Below, piece after piece: positions 26,852 through 34,850 of a DNA stretch of 50,149 nt. Position numbers and translations under genes: made by a program. The notes below the pieces were generated by a model. The model saw only the letters and a program-made list of their open reading frames with translations, was not told the DNA's origin and did no database searches. Source of the stretch: an uncultured bacterium. GTDB lineage: Bacteria; Cyanobacteriota; Vampirovibrionia; Gastranaerophilales; Gastranaerophilaceae. Where the stretch lies: the NCBI GenBank assembly GCA_949285255.1, contig CASDXV010000010.1, forward strand, positions 1-50,149. Reading direction: 5' to 3'. Position 1 is the first letter of the stretch; each line of letters starts with the position of its first letter.

Positions 26852-27603
26852 AATTCGTCTTTTTTCCATACACTGTAGTAGTGTCTGTCATTTGAACTAT
26901 ATTCAGGTGCGTATTCTATATTTTTAAAACCGCAGGCCATAAGCATTCTCTCAAGCATAATTGCTTGACGGTCAAAAGCGCCGATTATAAGAAGAGAATT
27001 TTTATTCATTTTTTCTCTTAATTTACCTGCAAGTTCAATTCTGTCTTTGGCCTCCAGATATGGCCAAAAATTTCTGCACATAAATACGTTATCCCCGTAT
27101 TTTGCCTCATTAACAGTGCTTATTGCATCGTTTAAACTAAACTTTACCTCTTTTTTGAGTGTATTTTTAGGTTTTATAAAATTAGGCCCGTCGTTTTCAA
27201 AATATTCATCCCACCTGCCTTTTGTATTTTTTACCATAGAGCTTCTCTCGCCCGAGGTTATGGGATAAATTCCTTTTTTAATTACTTTCATCATCTCTTC
27301 GTCATAATCAGATGCACTGATTGGTAAGAATTTGTCAGGATTTTGCGAGTTTATTTTAATGGCTGCTGCCATGGAATAAGGTTCTGAACCGTCCGAGCAG
27401 CCGATTGAGTAGACATTTACTTTTCTTGAGTCACTAAAATTTTCATCAAGGTATTTTGCAAGCTCGTCCCAGACCAAGTCATTTCTGAAAAACCAAGTTG
27501 TGTTTCTGTGTACAACTCTGTTGTCTTTGTCTTTTACTTCTCTGTCATTGGCGCAAAAAGATATTTTTGACAGATATGATAGTGAGGAAACATTCAAATT
27601 CAT
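26848..27603 (-). CDS. Orphan CheR-type SAM-dependent methyltransferase
   Basis: 251 residues. CheR catalytic-domain motifs: NTTWFFRND (34-42, matching T-x-FFR), SIGCSDGSEPYSMA (66-79, the SAM-binding motif, with GSEPYS for the usual GEEPYS), SASDYD (96-101) and the FMCRNFWPYLE segment (about 174-184, CRN motif). The helical N-terminal CheR domain is missing; instead there is a short LSKISFCAND leader. CheR enzymes methylate glutamates of chemoreceptors, but no receptor, CheB, CheA or CheW lies in the window, so the target may be something else. Start ATG 27603 lacks an obvious SD. It could be chemotaxis-linked, given the flagellar genes 3 kb away. Confidence 0.8.
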   Translation of the reverse strand: MNLNVSSLSYLSKISFCANDREVKDKDNRVVHRNTTWFFRNDLVWDELAKYLDENFSDSRKVNVYSIGCSDGSEPYSMAAAIKINSQNPDKFLPISASDYDEEMMKVIKKGIYPITSGERSSMVKNTKGRWDEYFENDGPNFIKPKNTLKKEVKFSLNDAISTVNEAKYGDNVFMCRNFWPYLEAKDRIELAGKLREKMNKNSLLIIGAFDRQAIMLERMLMACGFKNIEYAPEYSSNDRHYYSVWKKDEF

Positions 27604-27685
27604 ATTTTTTCTAAAACAAAACTTTTAAAAAATTGCCATGCTTAGAGTATAATTATTTTAAATAAAATTACGGAAGGAATAAATT

Positions 27686-28921
27686 ATGTCAGAAACAACT
27701 TTCAAAAACACGACAGTTAAGCTCAATGACACAGGATTTTCAAAATACTCGGCTCTTGCAGCAGATGCAGTGTGCGACATTAAATCTCGTGCAGGTAAAA
27801 AAGGACAATTCCTTAACTGGATTGGATTTTTGCCCGAAAATCAAATCAAAAATATCGACACTCTTTTTGATATGGCAAAAAAAGCCCGAGCTGACAAGTA
27901 CACAGACATTGCAGTTTTGGGTATAGGCGGTTCTCGTCATACAACCGAATCTTTGGTTAAAATGCTTGGAATTGACGCGCACGCTCATTTTTATTCATCA
28001 GTTGACCCTCTAAGCTTTGAGCGTTTTTCAAAAACTTTAGATTTAGATAAAACTCAGTTCCTTGTAGTTTCTAAATCGGGCGGAACTTTAGAAACAACAG
28101 TAGCATATGAAAGCGCTAAAAAGTTAATGCAAGATTACCTTAAAAAAGAAGACGTATCCGAAAGATTTATTGCAATGACTGACGCTTCAAGCGAAAAAAG
28201 CGCTCTAAGACGCCTTGTTGATAAAAAAGAGCTTTCAATGAGCGGCTATGTTCATGATGATGTCGGCGGAAGATTTTCTGTATTTGATGATGCAACAATT
28301 TTCACCCTTGCATTTTTAGGCGTTCAAAAACAAGATGTAATTGATATGCTAAATTCTTCTCTTGAAGCTCAAAAAGAATTTATGGGCAAAAATATAGAAG
28401 AAAATGACGCTCTAAGACTTGCGGTTTTCAATGTTGAAGCAAGACAAAACGGCAAAACAAAACACTTTGTAGAGTACTTTGGTGATGCTTTTATGGGTAC
28501 GACATTATGGGAAAAACAACTTAAAAATGAATCTCTAAAAGCAAGAATTTCAACAGATACAAACGTAGGCCCGGGATATCTTCACTACAACGCTGAGGCT
28601 GATTTGGATGAAAACAACAAAGATTCATTCTTCACTTTTGTATATGTTAAACCTGAAGATAAAGTCTTTAGTGCAGTTATTGAAGGTGTTGTTAAAGCTT
28701 ATTCTTCTCAACATCCTGTATCTCAAATTGTTTTAAATGACCTGTCTTTCAAAACTCTTGGAAGATTTATAGAACTTAAACATTTTGAAACTCTATACAC
28801 AGGTAACATCTTAAGACGTATGGAAGATAATGTTACACCTTCTGATGAGGCTATGGCTGAGGTGCTTCAACCAAATGTTGAAAAATACAAAAAAGAAGTA
28901 AAAGCCGCAATGGCAAAATAA
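27686..28921 (+). CDS. pgi: Glucose-6-phosphate isomerase
   Basis: 411 residues, two SIS-fold halves as in the short bacterial enzymes. LGIGGSRHTTESLV and VVSKSGGTLETTVAYE bind the sugar phosphate; DDVGGRFSVF, FGDAFMGTTLWEKQLKNESL (catalytic Glu region) and GPGYLHYNAEAD (catalytic His region) follow. It interconverts glucose-6-P and fructose-6-P. Oddity: the family's C-terminal signature (DQ-x-GVE-x-GK) is not recognisable; the end reads NVTPSDEAMAEVLQPNVEKY, so the C-terminal catalytic Lys must be supplied by another residue or the enzyme is diverged. SD GGAAGG precedes ATG 27686; a TATAAT at 27648-27653 is a likely -10. Monocistronic. Confidence 0.85.
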   Translation: MSETTFKNTTVKLNDTGFSKYSALAADAVCDIKSRAGKKGQFLNWIGFLPENQIKNIDTLFDMAKKARADKYTDIAVLGIGGSRHTTESLVKMLGIDAHAHFYSSVDPLSFERFSKTLDLDKTQFLVVSKSGGTLETTVAYESAKKLMQDYLKKEDVSERFIAMTDASSEKSALRRLVDKKELSMSGYVHDDVGGRFSVFDDATIFTLAFLGVQKQDVIDMLNSSLEAQKEFMGKNIEENDALRLAVFNVEARQNGKTKHFVEYFGDAFMGTTLWEKQLKNESLKARISTDTNVGPGYLHYNAEADLDENNKDSFFTFVYVKPEDKVFSAVIEGVVKAYSSQHPVSQIVLNDLSFKTLGRFIELKHFETLYTGNILRRMEDNVTPSDEAMAEVLQPNVEKYKKEVKAAMAK

Positions 28922-28925
28922 CTCT

Positions 28926-28951
28926 AAAGCCCGAGATTTCTCTCGGGCTTT
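28926..28951. terminator. Bidirectional terminator between pgi and gmhA
   Basis: Perfect 11-bp stem AAAGCCCGAGA (28926-28936) / TCTCGGGCTTT (28941-28951), TTTC loop, ending just before the gmhA stop. Confidence 0.85.
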
Positions 28952-28954
28952 ATA

Positions 28955-29530
28955 TTATCTGTATTCTTTTTCTACTTCAAGGCATATAAGGTGTTCTATC
29001 ATCTCATGAGCTTCTTGAATTAAAGGTGTATCATTTGAGGGGACACATATCGGTATATCCGCTTTTTGCAGGTACGCAGTACCGAGCATTTCACTTGTCA
29101 GAAAGATTACCTGCATACGTTTTTGTTTGGCGGTGTCAATAGCGCTTAGGATATTTCTTGAATTACCGCTTGTAGATATTGCAATAAATACATCCTGCTC
29201 ATTACCAAGTGCTTCAATTTGTCTTGAGAAAACATGCTCATAGTTAAAATCATTTGCAACAGCTGTTAAAACACAAGTATCTGCGCCAAGAGCTATGGCG
29301 GGCAGAGCTTTTCTTGCGCTGTAGAATTTTGCGCAAAACTCTGTTGCCATATGCATAGCGTCAGCTGCTGAGCCGCCGTTGCCGGCTATTAGAATTTTAC
29401 CCTTTCTTCTGAGTGAAGATATTACAATCTGGCTTGCCTGATAAATTTTCATAAGCAATCTTTCATTATTTAAGATTGCAGTTTTTACATCGATTGAATG
29501 CTCGATGTAGTGCTTGATATCTTCCAGCAA
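28955..29530 (-). CDS. gmhA: Sedoheptulose-7-phosphate isomerase (phosphoheptose isomerase)
   Basis: 191 residues from TTG 29530, picked because GAGGTG lies 5 nt upstream. A single SIS domain with NGGSAADAMHMATEF, ADTCVLTAVANDF (with the metal/substrate-binding loop), ISTSGNSRNIL and the C-terminal PLIQEAHEMIEHLIC with the conserved Gln/His. First step of ADP- or GDP-heptose synthesis, for LPS inner core or other glycans, in the cytoplasm. No other heptose gene is nearby. It diverges from the fur-type gene by 158 bp. Confidence 0.93.
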   Translation of the reverse strand: MLEDIKHYIEHSIDVKTAILNNERLLMKIYQASQIVISSLRRKGKILIAGNGGSAADAMHMATEFCAKFYSARKALPAIALGADTCVLTAVANDFNYEHVFSRQIEALGNEQDVFIAISTSGNSRNILSAIDTAKQKRMQVIFLTSEMLGTAYLQKADIPICVPSNDTPLIQEAHEMIEHLICLEVEKEYR

Positions 29531-29616
29531 TTTAACACCTCAAATCTGCTACATTATTAATAATAACATTTTTTCAGGCTTTTTCAATGCAACAAATTGT
29601 ATATGTTTTCAAATGC

Positions 29617-29659
29617 TTGACAAAATAATAAAAATGCTATAAACTGATAATTGTTATTA
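29617..29659 (+). promoter_or_regulatory. Promoter with overlapping Fur/PerR-box-like palindrome
   Basis: TTGACA (29617-29622), 15-nt spacer, TATAAA (29638-29643), with TG two bases before the -10. Just downstream, TGATAAT-T-GTTATTA (29645-29659) matches the 7-1-7 Fur-family operator in 5 of 7 arm pairs. It spans the expected transcription start, which suits autorepression. Confidence 0.55.
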
Positions 29660-29688
29660 TATTTTATCGAAACGTAAGAAAGACAGGC

Positions 29689-30072
29689 ATGAATTACTCA
29701 AGACAAAGAGAACAAATATATGAAGCTCTGGCTAATAATATTGTACACCCGTCTGCTGAGTATATTTATGACATATTAAAAGAGGCAAACAGCAATATAT
29801 CCCTTGCTACGGTATATAGAAACCTCAATAAAATGGCGCATAGCGGCAGAATTAAAAAAATACAGGGGCTTGAGGATAGAGCGCACTTTGACCACAATAC
29901 TTTTGAGCATTATCATTTTATATGCAAAAAATGCGGTAAAATATATGACATACCTTGTGAGGTTGCTCCTGAAATCATAAAAAAAACAGAAAAATCCACA
30001 GGGTTTAAAATCGAAAGTCACGATATAGTTTTTAGCGGCGTATGCCGAGAATGTAGCGAAAATGAAAGGTAG
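29689..30072 (+). CDS. Fur-family repressor, probably PerR-like
   Basis: 127 residues. Winged helix (QREQIYEALANNIVHPSAEYIYDIL...ISLATVYRNLNKM), then the metal-binding half: DHNTFEHYHFICKKCGKIYDI and a second pair CREC near the C-terminus, the two CxxC pairs of the structural zinc site. Peroxide sensor PerR, Fur and Zur are not told apart safely by sequence; the following reverse rubrerythrin gene argues for PerR. ATG 29689 is preceded only by AAGAAAGACAGG. It forms an operon with the rubrerythrin gene (6-nt gap), and a Fur-box-like site overlaps its promoter, so it probably controls both. Confidence 0.87.
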   Translation: MNYSRQREQIYEALANNIVHPSAEYIYDILKEANSNISLATVYRNLNKMAHSGRIKKIQGLEDRAHFDHNTFEHYHFICKKCGKIYDIPCEVAPEIIKKTEKSTGFKIESHDIVFSGVCRECSENER

Positions 30073-30078
30073 AAAAAG

Positions 30079-30621
30079 ATGAAAAAATTTGTATGTACCG
30101 TTTGCGGATGGTCTATTGAAGCTGATAAACAACCCGAAAAATGCCCTCTTTGCGGCGCAACAACTTTCAATGTTGTAGGCGAAGGCGAAGATAAAGTATA
30201 TGCTTGCGAGCACACTATTGCAACAACTGAGGGACTTGACCCTATGGTAGTTGAAGGCCTAAAGGCTAACTTTGCAGGTGAATGTACAGAAGTTGGTATG
30301 TATCTTGCTATGAGCCGCCAAGCTGAGCGCGAAGGATATCCTGAAGTTGCTGAAGCATTCAAAAGATACGCATTTGAAGAAGCTGAACACGCTGCTAAAT
30401 TTGCTGAATTATTGGGCGAAGTTGTTACTTCATCAACTAAGAAAAACCTTGAAATGAGAGCTGACGCTGAACATGGTGCATGTCAGGGTAAACTTGATAT
30501 TGCAAAAAGAGCAAAAGAACTCGGCTATGACGCAATCCATGATACGGTTCATGAAATGGCTAAAGACGAAGCTCGCCACGGCAGAGGCTTTGACGGTTTA
30601 TTGAAAAGATATTTTTCATAA
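30079..30621 (+). CDS. Reverse rubrerythrin (N-terminal rubredoxin-like, C-terminal ferritin-like)
   Basis: 180 residues. Rubredoxin-like site at the N-terminus, Cys6, Cys9, Cys22, Cys25 (CTVCG...CPLCG), then a ferritin-like four-helix domain with diiron ligands: [27 protein letters not shown] and [13 protein letters not shown]. This order is the reverse of classic rubrerythrin and matches the 'reverse rubrerythrins' of clostridia and other anaerobes, which reduce peroxide and help against oxygen with NADH-fed electrons. Cytoplasmic. Co-transcribed with a Fur/PerR-type regulator, so peroxide-induced expression is likely. Ended by a strong terminator. Confidence 0.92.
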   Translation: MKKFVCTVCGWSIEADKQPEKCPLCGATTFNVVGEGEDKVYACEHTIATTEGLDPMVVEGLKANFAGECTEVGMYLAMSRQAEREGYPEVAEAFKRYAFEEAEHAAKFAELLGEVVTSSTKKNLEMRADAEHGACQGKLDIAKRAKELGYDAIHDTVHEMAKDEARHGRGFDGLLKRYFS

Positions 30622-30632
30622 AAAACCTTCTA

Positions 30633-30665
30633 AAAATTACCGCCCTTTAAAAGGGCGGTAATTTT
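30633..30665. terminator. Bidirectional terminator between rubrerythrin and fliN
   Basis: Perfect 13-bp stem AAAATTACCGCCC (30633-30645) / GGGCGGTAATTTT (30653-30665), TTTAAAA loop. T-rich side in both directions. It touches the fliN stop codon. Confidence 0.85.
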
Positions 30666-31182
30666 ATAAATTGTGCAGATTTTGTTGTGAAACATTTGTA
30701 ACTCGAAGCCCGAATTTGTCCTCTATTACAATTACTTCGCCGTATGCTATAAATCTTCCGTTCGCATAAAGCTCAACCTGCTCCCCTGCGACTTTATTAA
30801 GCTCAACTATTGAACCTTTGTTTAAATCAAGAATTTTTTTAACGGATGAGCGCGCTCTGCCAAGTTCAACCGTTATGTGCATTTTTACATCCTGCATAAT
30901 GTCAAGATTTGCCTTAGGGTCGTCACTTAGGTGCTCTTCATTGTCTTCAAAAGAAACAAACTCAACAGGAGAAACGGTAACAAGGTCAATGTTGCCTTTT
31001 TTGGGGTTTTCTTCCTGATATTCGGGAGTTTTTACAGGTTCATAGCCAAGTTCCTGCTCTTTTTCTTCCTGTATTGTTTCTTGAATTTCAAGAGTTTCAA
31101 TCTGCTCAGGGTCTGTTTGTTCAACATTTAAAGCAGGTTCAATATTGTTTTCTAATTCGGTATTTTTTATCTCTTCTTCCAT
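30664..31182 (-). CDS. fliN: Flagellar motor switch protein FliN
   Basis: 172 residues. N-terminal ~85 residues are very acidic (Glu-rich, probably disordered). The C-terminal SpoA domain is clear: MQDVKMHITVELGRARSSVK, DLNKGSIVELNKVAGEQVEL, YANGRFIAYGEVIVIEDKFG, RVTNV. FliN forms the C-ring of the rotor with FliM and FliG and binds phospho-CheY. Starts 7 nt after fliL with SD AGAGGA, so it is the last gene of a motA-motB-fliL-fliN operon. Confidence 0.93.
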   Translation of the reverse strand: MEEEIKNTELENNIEPALNVEQTDPEQIETLEIQETIQEEKEQELGYEPVKTPEYQEENPKKGNIDLVTVSPVEFVSFEDNEEHLSDDPKANLDIMQDVKMHITVELGRARSSVKKILDLNKGSIVELNKVAGEQVELYANGRFIAYGEVIVIEDKFGLRVTNVSQQNLHNL

Positions 31183-31189
31183 TTTTCCT

Positions 31190-31810
31190 CTATTGGATAA
31201 TAAATTGACCGAAGCTTACTCTTAAAACTTCTCTTTGACCGTTAAAGACAGTGTTTACCATTTCTTTAATTTCTTCTTTAGCGAGTTCTTTGCCTGTTGC
31301 GCTTGAGAGCTCATCAGATGTTTTATTTGACATAACTGAAATTATCGCATCTCTTACGGCAGGCTTGTATTGTTCCATTTCAGCCGCTATAGTTTCCATA
31401 GGATTGGCAGGTGCTGCCCCATGGCCGCCTGAAGCTTTTTGAGGAGTATTCAAGAGCTCAATTTCTTCGGGGGTTTTTGATAATTCCATTGCAACATTGA
31501 CTTTTAGATATCTTCTTGGAGTGATGTCGGCAAGGTTTAGGATAAAATCGCCCAAATCAAGCAAGATGCCTCTTTCATCTTCCACCTGTTCCGTTTCTTC
31601 GATTTGCTCATCGGCACTGTGGAAAGCTGAGATTTTATTTGTAATCATCGTATCAAAAAGCGAGTACATAATAATCATAAATATCGCAAGGATTATTATT
31701 GTAACGACGGTATTTGCCACAATCATCACATTTGTGTTTATGTTACCGAGAGGTTTTTTTGCTCCCTCTTCTTTTGGTTTTGCATCTTTTGCCTGTATTG
31801 GTTTTGACAT
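31190..31810 (-). CDS. fliL: Flagellar basal-body-associated protein FliL
   Basis: 206 residues: short basic cytoplasmic N-terminus, one transmembrane helix (VMIVANTVVTIIILAIFMII, about 28-48), then a periplasmic stomatin-like domain (LDLGDFILNLADITPRRYLKVNVAMEL... ISVMSNKTSDEL... QREVLRVSFGQFIIQ). A Gly/Ala/Pro insert around residues 125-138 breaks the fold. FliL sits beside the stators and stabilises or gates them. Starts 12 nt after motB. Confidence is high from the C-terminal motif and the position. Confidence 0.9.
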   Translation of the reverse strand: MSKPIQAKDAKPKEEGAKKPLGNINTNVMIVANTVVTIIILAIFMIIMYSLFDTMITNKISAFHSADEQIEETEQVEDERGILLDLGDFILNLADITPRRYLKVNVAMELSKTPEEIELLNTPQKASGGHGAAPANPMETIAAEMEQYKPAVRDAIISVMSNKTSDELSSATGKELAKEEIKEMVNTVFNGQREVLRVSFGQFIIQ

Positions 31811-31822
31811 ATTTCAACTCCG

Positions 31823-32536
31823 TTAATTAACAATTACTATATCTACTCTTCGATTTTTTGCTCTGCCCTCATCTGTGTTATTATTTGCAACGGGCTTGTT
31901 GTCAGCATATCCTGAAGCGCTAAGGCGCTCTTTTTCAATGCCTGAATTTATAAGATAACTCACAATATTTGTGGCTCTTGCCGTTGAGAGTTCCCAGTTT
32001 GAAGAGTATTTGCCGCCTAAAATCGGCATATTGTCGCTATGACCCTCTACTATTACGTTTTTATCGCTTTTTTTAAGTTCACCTGCCACAGCGTCCAGCG
32101 TCTTTTTGGAACTTGCTTTTATTATAGCAGAACCTTCGTCAAAAAGCACCCCATCAGACAAACGTATTGTTGTTTTTGTATCTTCTTTGATTATTTGTGC
32201 TTTATTTTTGTCACTAAGACCGTTATTTATATTTTGTGCCATTTTTTCAAATTCTATAACCTTAATTTCTTTAGAATCTGATGGATTTTGAACCCCGTCA
32301 AGCAGGTGGTTTGGGCCTGTTTGGGATGATGTTTTTTCATATTTTTGTTCAGGATTTTTTGCAAGGGCTTCGTTTTTTATGTCTAAATTGGAACTAATCC
32401 ATAAAACCATAAATATCGCAAGCAATACGGTTACAAAATCCGCATAAGACACGACCCAGCGGTTCAGATGATTTTTTTTCTCGCTTATATCTGTTTTTTT
32501 ATATAGGTTTTTGTATTTTTCGTATAAATTGTTCAT
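31823..32536 (-). CDS. motB: Flagellar stator protein MotB
   Basis: 237 residues. WVVSYADFVTVLLAIFMVLW is the plug-proximal transmembrane helix with the proton-binding Asp (about residue 32). C-terminal OmpA-like peptidoglycan-binding domain with VIVEGHSDNMPILGG, NWELSTARATNIVSYL, RLSASGYADNKPVANN and NRRVDIVIVN. Anchors the stator to the wall; proton versus sodium use cannot be stated. Starts 3 nt before motA ends in transcription order, that is, immediately after motA. Confidence 0.95.
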   Translation of the reverse strand: MNNLYEKYKNLYKKTDISEKKNHLNRWVVSYADFVTVLLAIFMVLWISSNLDIKNEALAKNPEQKYEKTSSQTGPNHLLDGVQNPSDSKEIKVIEFEKMAQNINNGLSDKNKAQIIKEDTKTTIRLSDGVLFDEGSAIIKASSKKTLDAVAGELKKSDKNVIVEGHSDNMPILGGKYSSNWELSTARATNIVSYLINSGIEKERLSASGYADNKPVANNNTDEGRAKNRRVDIVIVN

Positions 32537-32539
32537 TTT

Positions 32540-33343
32540 CTATGCCGCAAAAGGTATTACTTTGCCTTTTCTTGATATTTCACTTTCCCTTAAAATCTTA
32601 TCCAGCTTTTCGCTTATTACAATTGAACTTTGCATATTTGCTATGTCAATTATGCCCGATATTATTATCTCCTGTTCAAATAACTTCTCATCAAGGTTGT
32701 TTTTCAATTTTTTTGCAATGGGCAGAAAAATTAAATTTGCAACGCCTACCCCGTATATTGTTGCAATAAAAGCTGTTGCAATGCCCGATAGGAGCGCTTG
32801 GGGGTTAGTGTTTACCGTACTTATTTGAATAAGACCGATAATTGCTCCTAACATACCGAAAGTGGGCGCATATCCGCCAAGCTCTTCAAATATTTCCACG
32901 TTTTTAAAATCATTTTTGTTCTCATAAAAACTCATCATGCGAAGATTTTCTTCAAGTGCTTTTATATCTGTTTCCTCCAGTGCCGTTTTTAGCGCACTGT
33001 ATAAAAAAGGATTTTGTATGTAATCGCTGTATTCTCTAAGAGCTAAAATGCCGTTAGCGCGGGATATTTTAGCCATTTCAACAAGCTCGTCTGCTATATA
33101 GAGAAGCTTTTGATTGTTTTTTGCTATAAAAAGCGATTTTAGCGAACAAAAAGCCTTTATTATTTCTTTTGTAGAAAAAGCTATGCAGCCTGCGCAAAGT
33201 GTTCCGCCAAGAACTATTAAAAGCGCATGGGGCGCGATAAGTGTGCTTATGGATTTTGTTTTGATAATTACGGGGGCAAAAATAGCCAGAAGCCCTAAAA
33301 TCATTACAAGTATTATTTCCGGTTTAATTTTAGAGGTATTCAT
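32540..33343 (-). CDS. motA: Flagellar stator protein MotA
   Basis: 267 residues from ATG 33343 with AAGGG 5 nt upstream; a GTG two codons earlier is possible. Four transmembrane segments (IILVMILGLLAIFAPVII, then LIVLGGTLCAGCIAF, and the pair TFGMLGAIIGLIQI and LSGIATAFIATIYGVGVANLIF). Conserved Pro in APTFGMLG and the cytoplasmic loop with charged residues that contact the rotor are present. Pairs with MotB. The preceding gene overlaps its start by 14 bp, so the operon is tight. Confidence 0.95.
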   Translation of the reverse strand: MNTSKIKPEIILVMILGLLAIFAPVIIKTKSISTLIAPHALLIVLGGTLCAGCIAFSTKEIIKAFCSLKSLFIAKNNQKLLYIADELVEMAKISRANGILALREYSDYIQNPFLYSALKTALEETDIKALEENLRMMSFYENKNDFKNVEIFEELGGYAPTFGMLGAIIGLIQISTVNTNPQALLSGIATAFIATIYGVGVANLIFLPIAKKLKNNLDEKLFEQEIIISGIIDIANMQSSIVISEKLDKILRESEISRKGKVIPFAA

Positions 33344-34238
33344 TTTCACCCTTACCTTTTCTTAGGCTTTTTACCCAGTTTGTAAATTGTTCCTTTTTAG
33401 TGTTTATATTTTCTTTTGTATCTTCTTTGAGTTTTTCCGTGTCCCATTTTTGAGCGTCAATGTCAGTTAAGCGCTTTCTTGAGCCGACATTTTTCATATC
33501 TTTAAAGTACTTAGCCACGTTACCTCTGTTTATTTCAACGGGCGGTGTTTGATATGACGGGTCAATCGTTCTCATTCTTACGTTTTTAGCTATTTCAGGG
33601 CTTATGTATTTTGAGTATTCTTTTAATCTTAACATGCCCTCATAGTTGCTTGATATTGTTGTATCAAGGTTTTTGAACTTGTTGTTTCTTATGTTTTTAG
33701 CGTAAATCTGCTCCCAAAGTACAATTTCGTTTTCCACATCAACATAAGCTGCATACACGCTTACTCTGTGTGTCGGGTTTACTACATCCAAACCTGATAC
33801 GTTTGCAACATTCCAGAGAGTATTTTTTAGAAAATCTCTTTGAATATCTATAGAGCTTGTCATAACGACAAGTTTTTTGACACCTATTGCTCTTGCAACT
33901 TTTTTTAAAAGTGCATAATCAAGGTCATATCCTTGTTGCAGCGAGCTTAGTGTTTCAATGTCATATTGGGTAAAACCAAGCTGAGAGAGCAGCCTTTGTG
34001 TTGTATCAACACTTACAACACTTATTCCTGATTTAACAAGGTCAGCCCTTACATCCTGTAAGAAAAATTCAGGTGTTTTAAAGTAGGCGTTATAAGGGTT
34101 TACCTGAGTTAAAATGGCGTCAGATATTATCCCTATGCGCTCATAGCAAAAGCCTCTGCAAGCAAAGCTTAACAGTACAAATGCCAACAATAAAAACCTT
34201 ATTATACCCCTTGTCATAGTAATTAAATTATCATTCAT
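33330..34238 (-). CDS. Uncharacterised exported protein heading the flagellar motor operon
   Basis: 302 residues, unrecognised. An N-terminal signal sequence is clear (TRGIIRFLLLAFVLLSFACRGFCYE); the Cys there is not in a good lipobox, so a simple secretory signal is more likely. An in-frame ATG at 34217 would start just before the signal and is an alternative. The body has an alpha/beta pattern (RIGIISDAILTQVN, GVKKLVVMTSSIDI, HRVSVYAAYVDVENEIVLWEQ), recalling periplasmic proteins that form curli-CsgG- or FlgT/TolB-like domains, and a basic/acidic C-terminal tail. Its stop overlaps motA by 14 bp. A role in anchoring the stator or motor assembly is inferred from position only. Confidence 0.65.
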   Translation of the reverse strand: MNDNLITMTRGIIRFLLLAFVLLSFACRGFCYERIGIISDAILTQVNPYNAYFKTPEFFLQDVRADLVKSGISVVSVDTTQRLLSQLGFTQYDIETLSSLQQGYDLDYALLKKVARAIGVKKLVVMTSSIDIQRDFLKNTLWNVANVSGLDVVNPTHRVSVYAAYVDVENEIVLWEQIYAKNIRNNKFKNLDTTISSNYEGMLRLKEYSKYISPEIAKNVRMRTIDPSYQTPPVEINRGNVAKYFKDMKNVGSRKRLTDIDAQKWDTEKLKEDTKENINTKKEQFTNWVKSLRKGKGENEYL

Positions 34239-34253
34239 TTTTTTTGGACGAAA

Positions 34254-34282
34254 ATCATATATATGTATGAAATTTTTGACAA
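34254..34282 (-). promoter_or_regulatory. Sigma-70-type promoter of the motor operon
   Basis: On the minus strand TTGTCA (34282-34277), 17-nt spacer, TATGAT (34259-34254), each one base off consensus. The expected start near 34247 leaves a very short leader before ATG 34238. Confidence 0.6.
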
Positions 34283-34355
34283 TGGCTCAAAAATCATTAA
34301 ATTTAATTTGAAAAATACCGAAAAACAGACTGTATAAGTATAGTCGGACGCTAAA

Positions 34356-34850
34356 ATGCCTTTTCGCTACAGACTCCAAAAGTTCCTTGAAATAAGAATA
34401 AGAAAGAAAGAAGAGCAGCTTCAAGAGGTAATAAAAGCTCAGGCTGAAGTTGACAGGATAGAACTCCTTATAATCAAGAATAATAAGGATATTCAAGATA
34501 CAAGAGTCAACATGAGAAAATCCGACCCTATGATGTACGATGGCTTTGATAAGTTTTTAAAGCACCTCTACGAAGTAGGCGAAAGGCTTGAACAGGAAAG
34601 ACAGGAAGCACTCAAGGCTCTTGAAGTTGAAAAAGAAAAATTAAGGGAACGCGAAAAGGAAGTAAACGTACTTGAAAAACACAAAGAACACAAGCGTGAA
34701 GAGTACTTGCAGGAACAAAAAGCATTAGAGCTCAAGCAGCTGAATGAAATAGGCGCACAAAAACACTTTGCAAAAACCCGTGAAGCAAAGGAAGAAGAAG
34801 AAATTGAAGCACTTTTGCAGGAGAAAAATGATTATCGAAAACACAGCTAA
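34356..34850 (+). CDS. fliJ: Flagellar export chaperone FliJ
   Basis: 164 residues, almost entirely alpha-helical coiled coil, rich in Glu, Lys, Arg and Gln, starting MPFRYRLQKFLEIRIRKKEEQ as FliJ proteins do. FliJ is a soluble part of the flagellar type III export ATPase complex (with FliI and FliH). Identified by composition, N-terminus and context rather than by a sharp motif. Diverges from the motor operon; its last 23 bp overlap the start of the fliK-like gene. Confidence 0.8.
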   Translation: MPFRYRLQKFLEIRIRKKEEQLQEVIKAQAEVDRIELLIIKNNKDIQDTRVNMRKSDPMMYDGFDKFLKHLYEVGERLEQERQEALKALEVEKEKLREREKEVNVLEKHKEHKREEYLQEQKALELKQLNEIGAQKHFAKTREAKEEEEIEALLQEKNDYRKHS

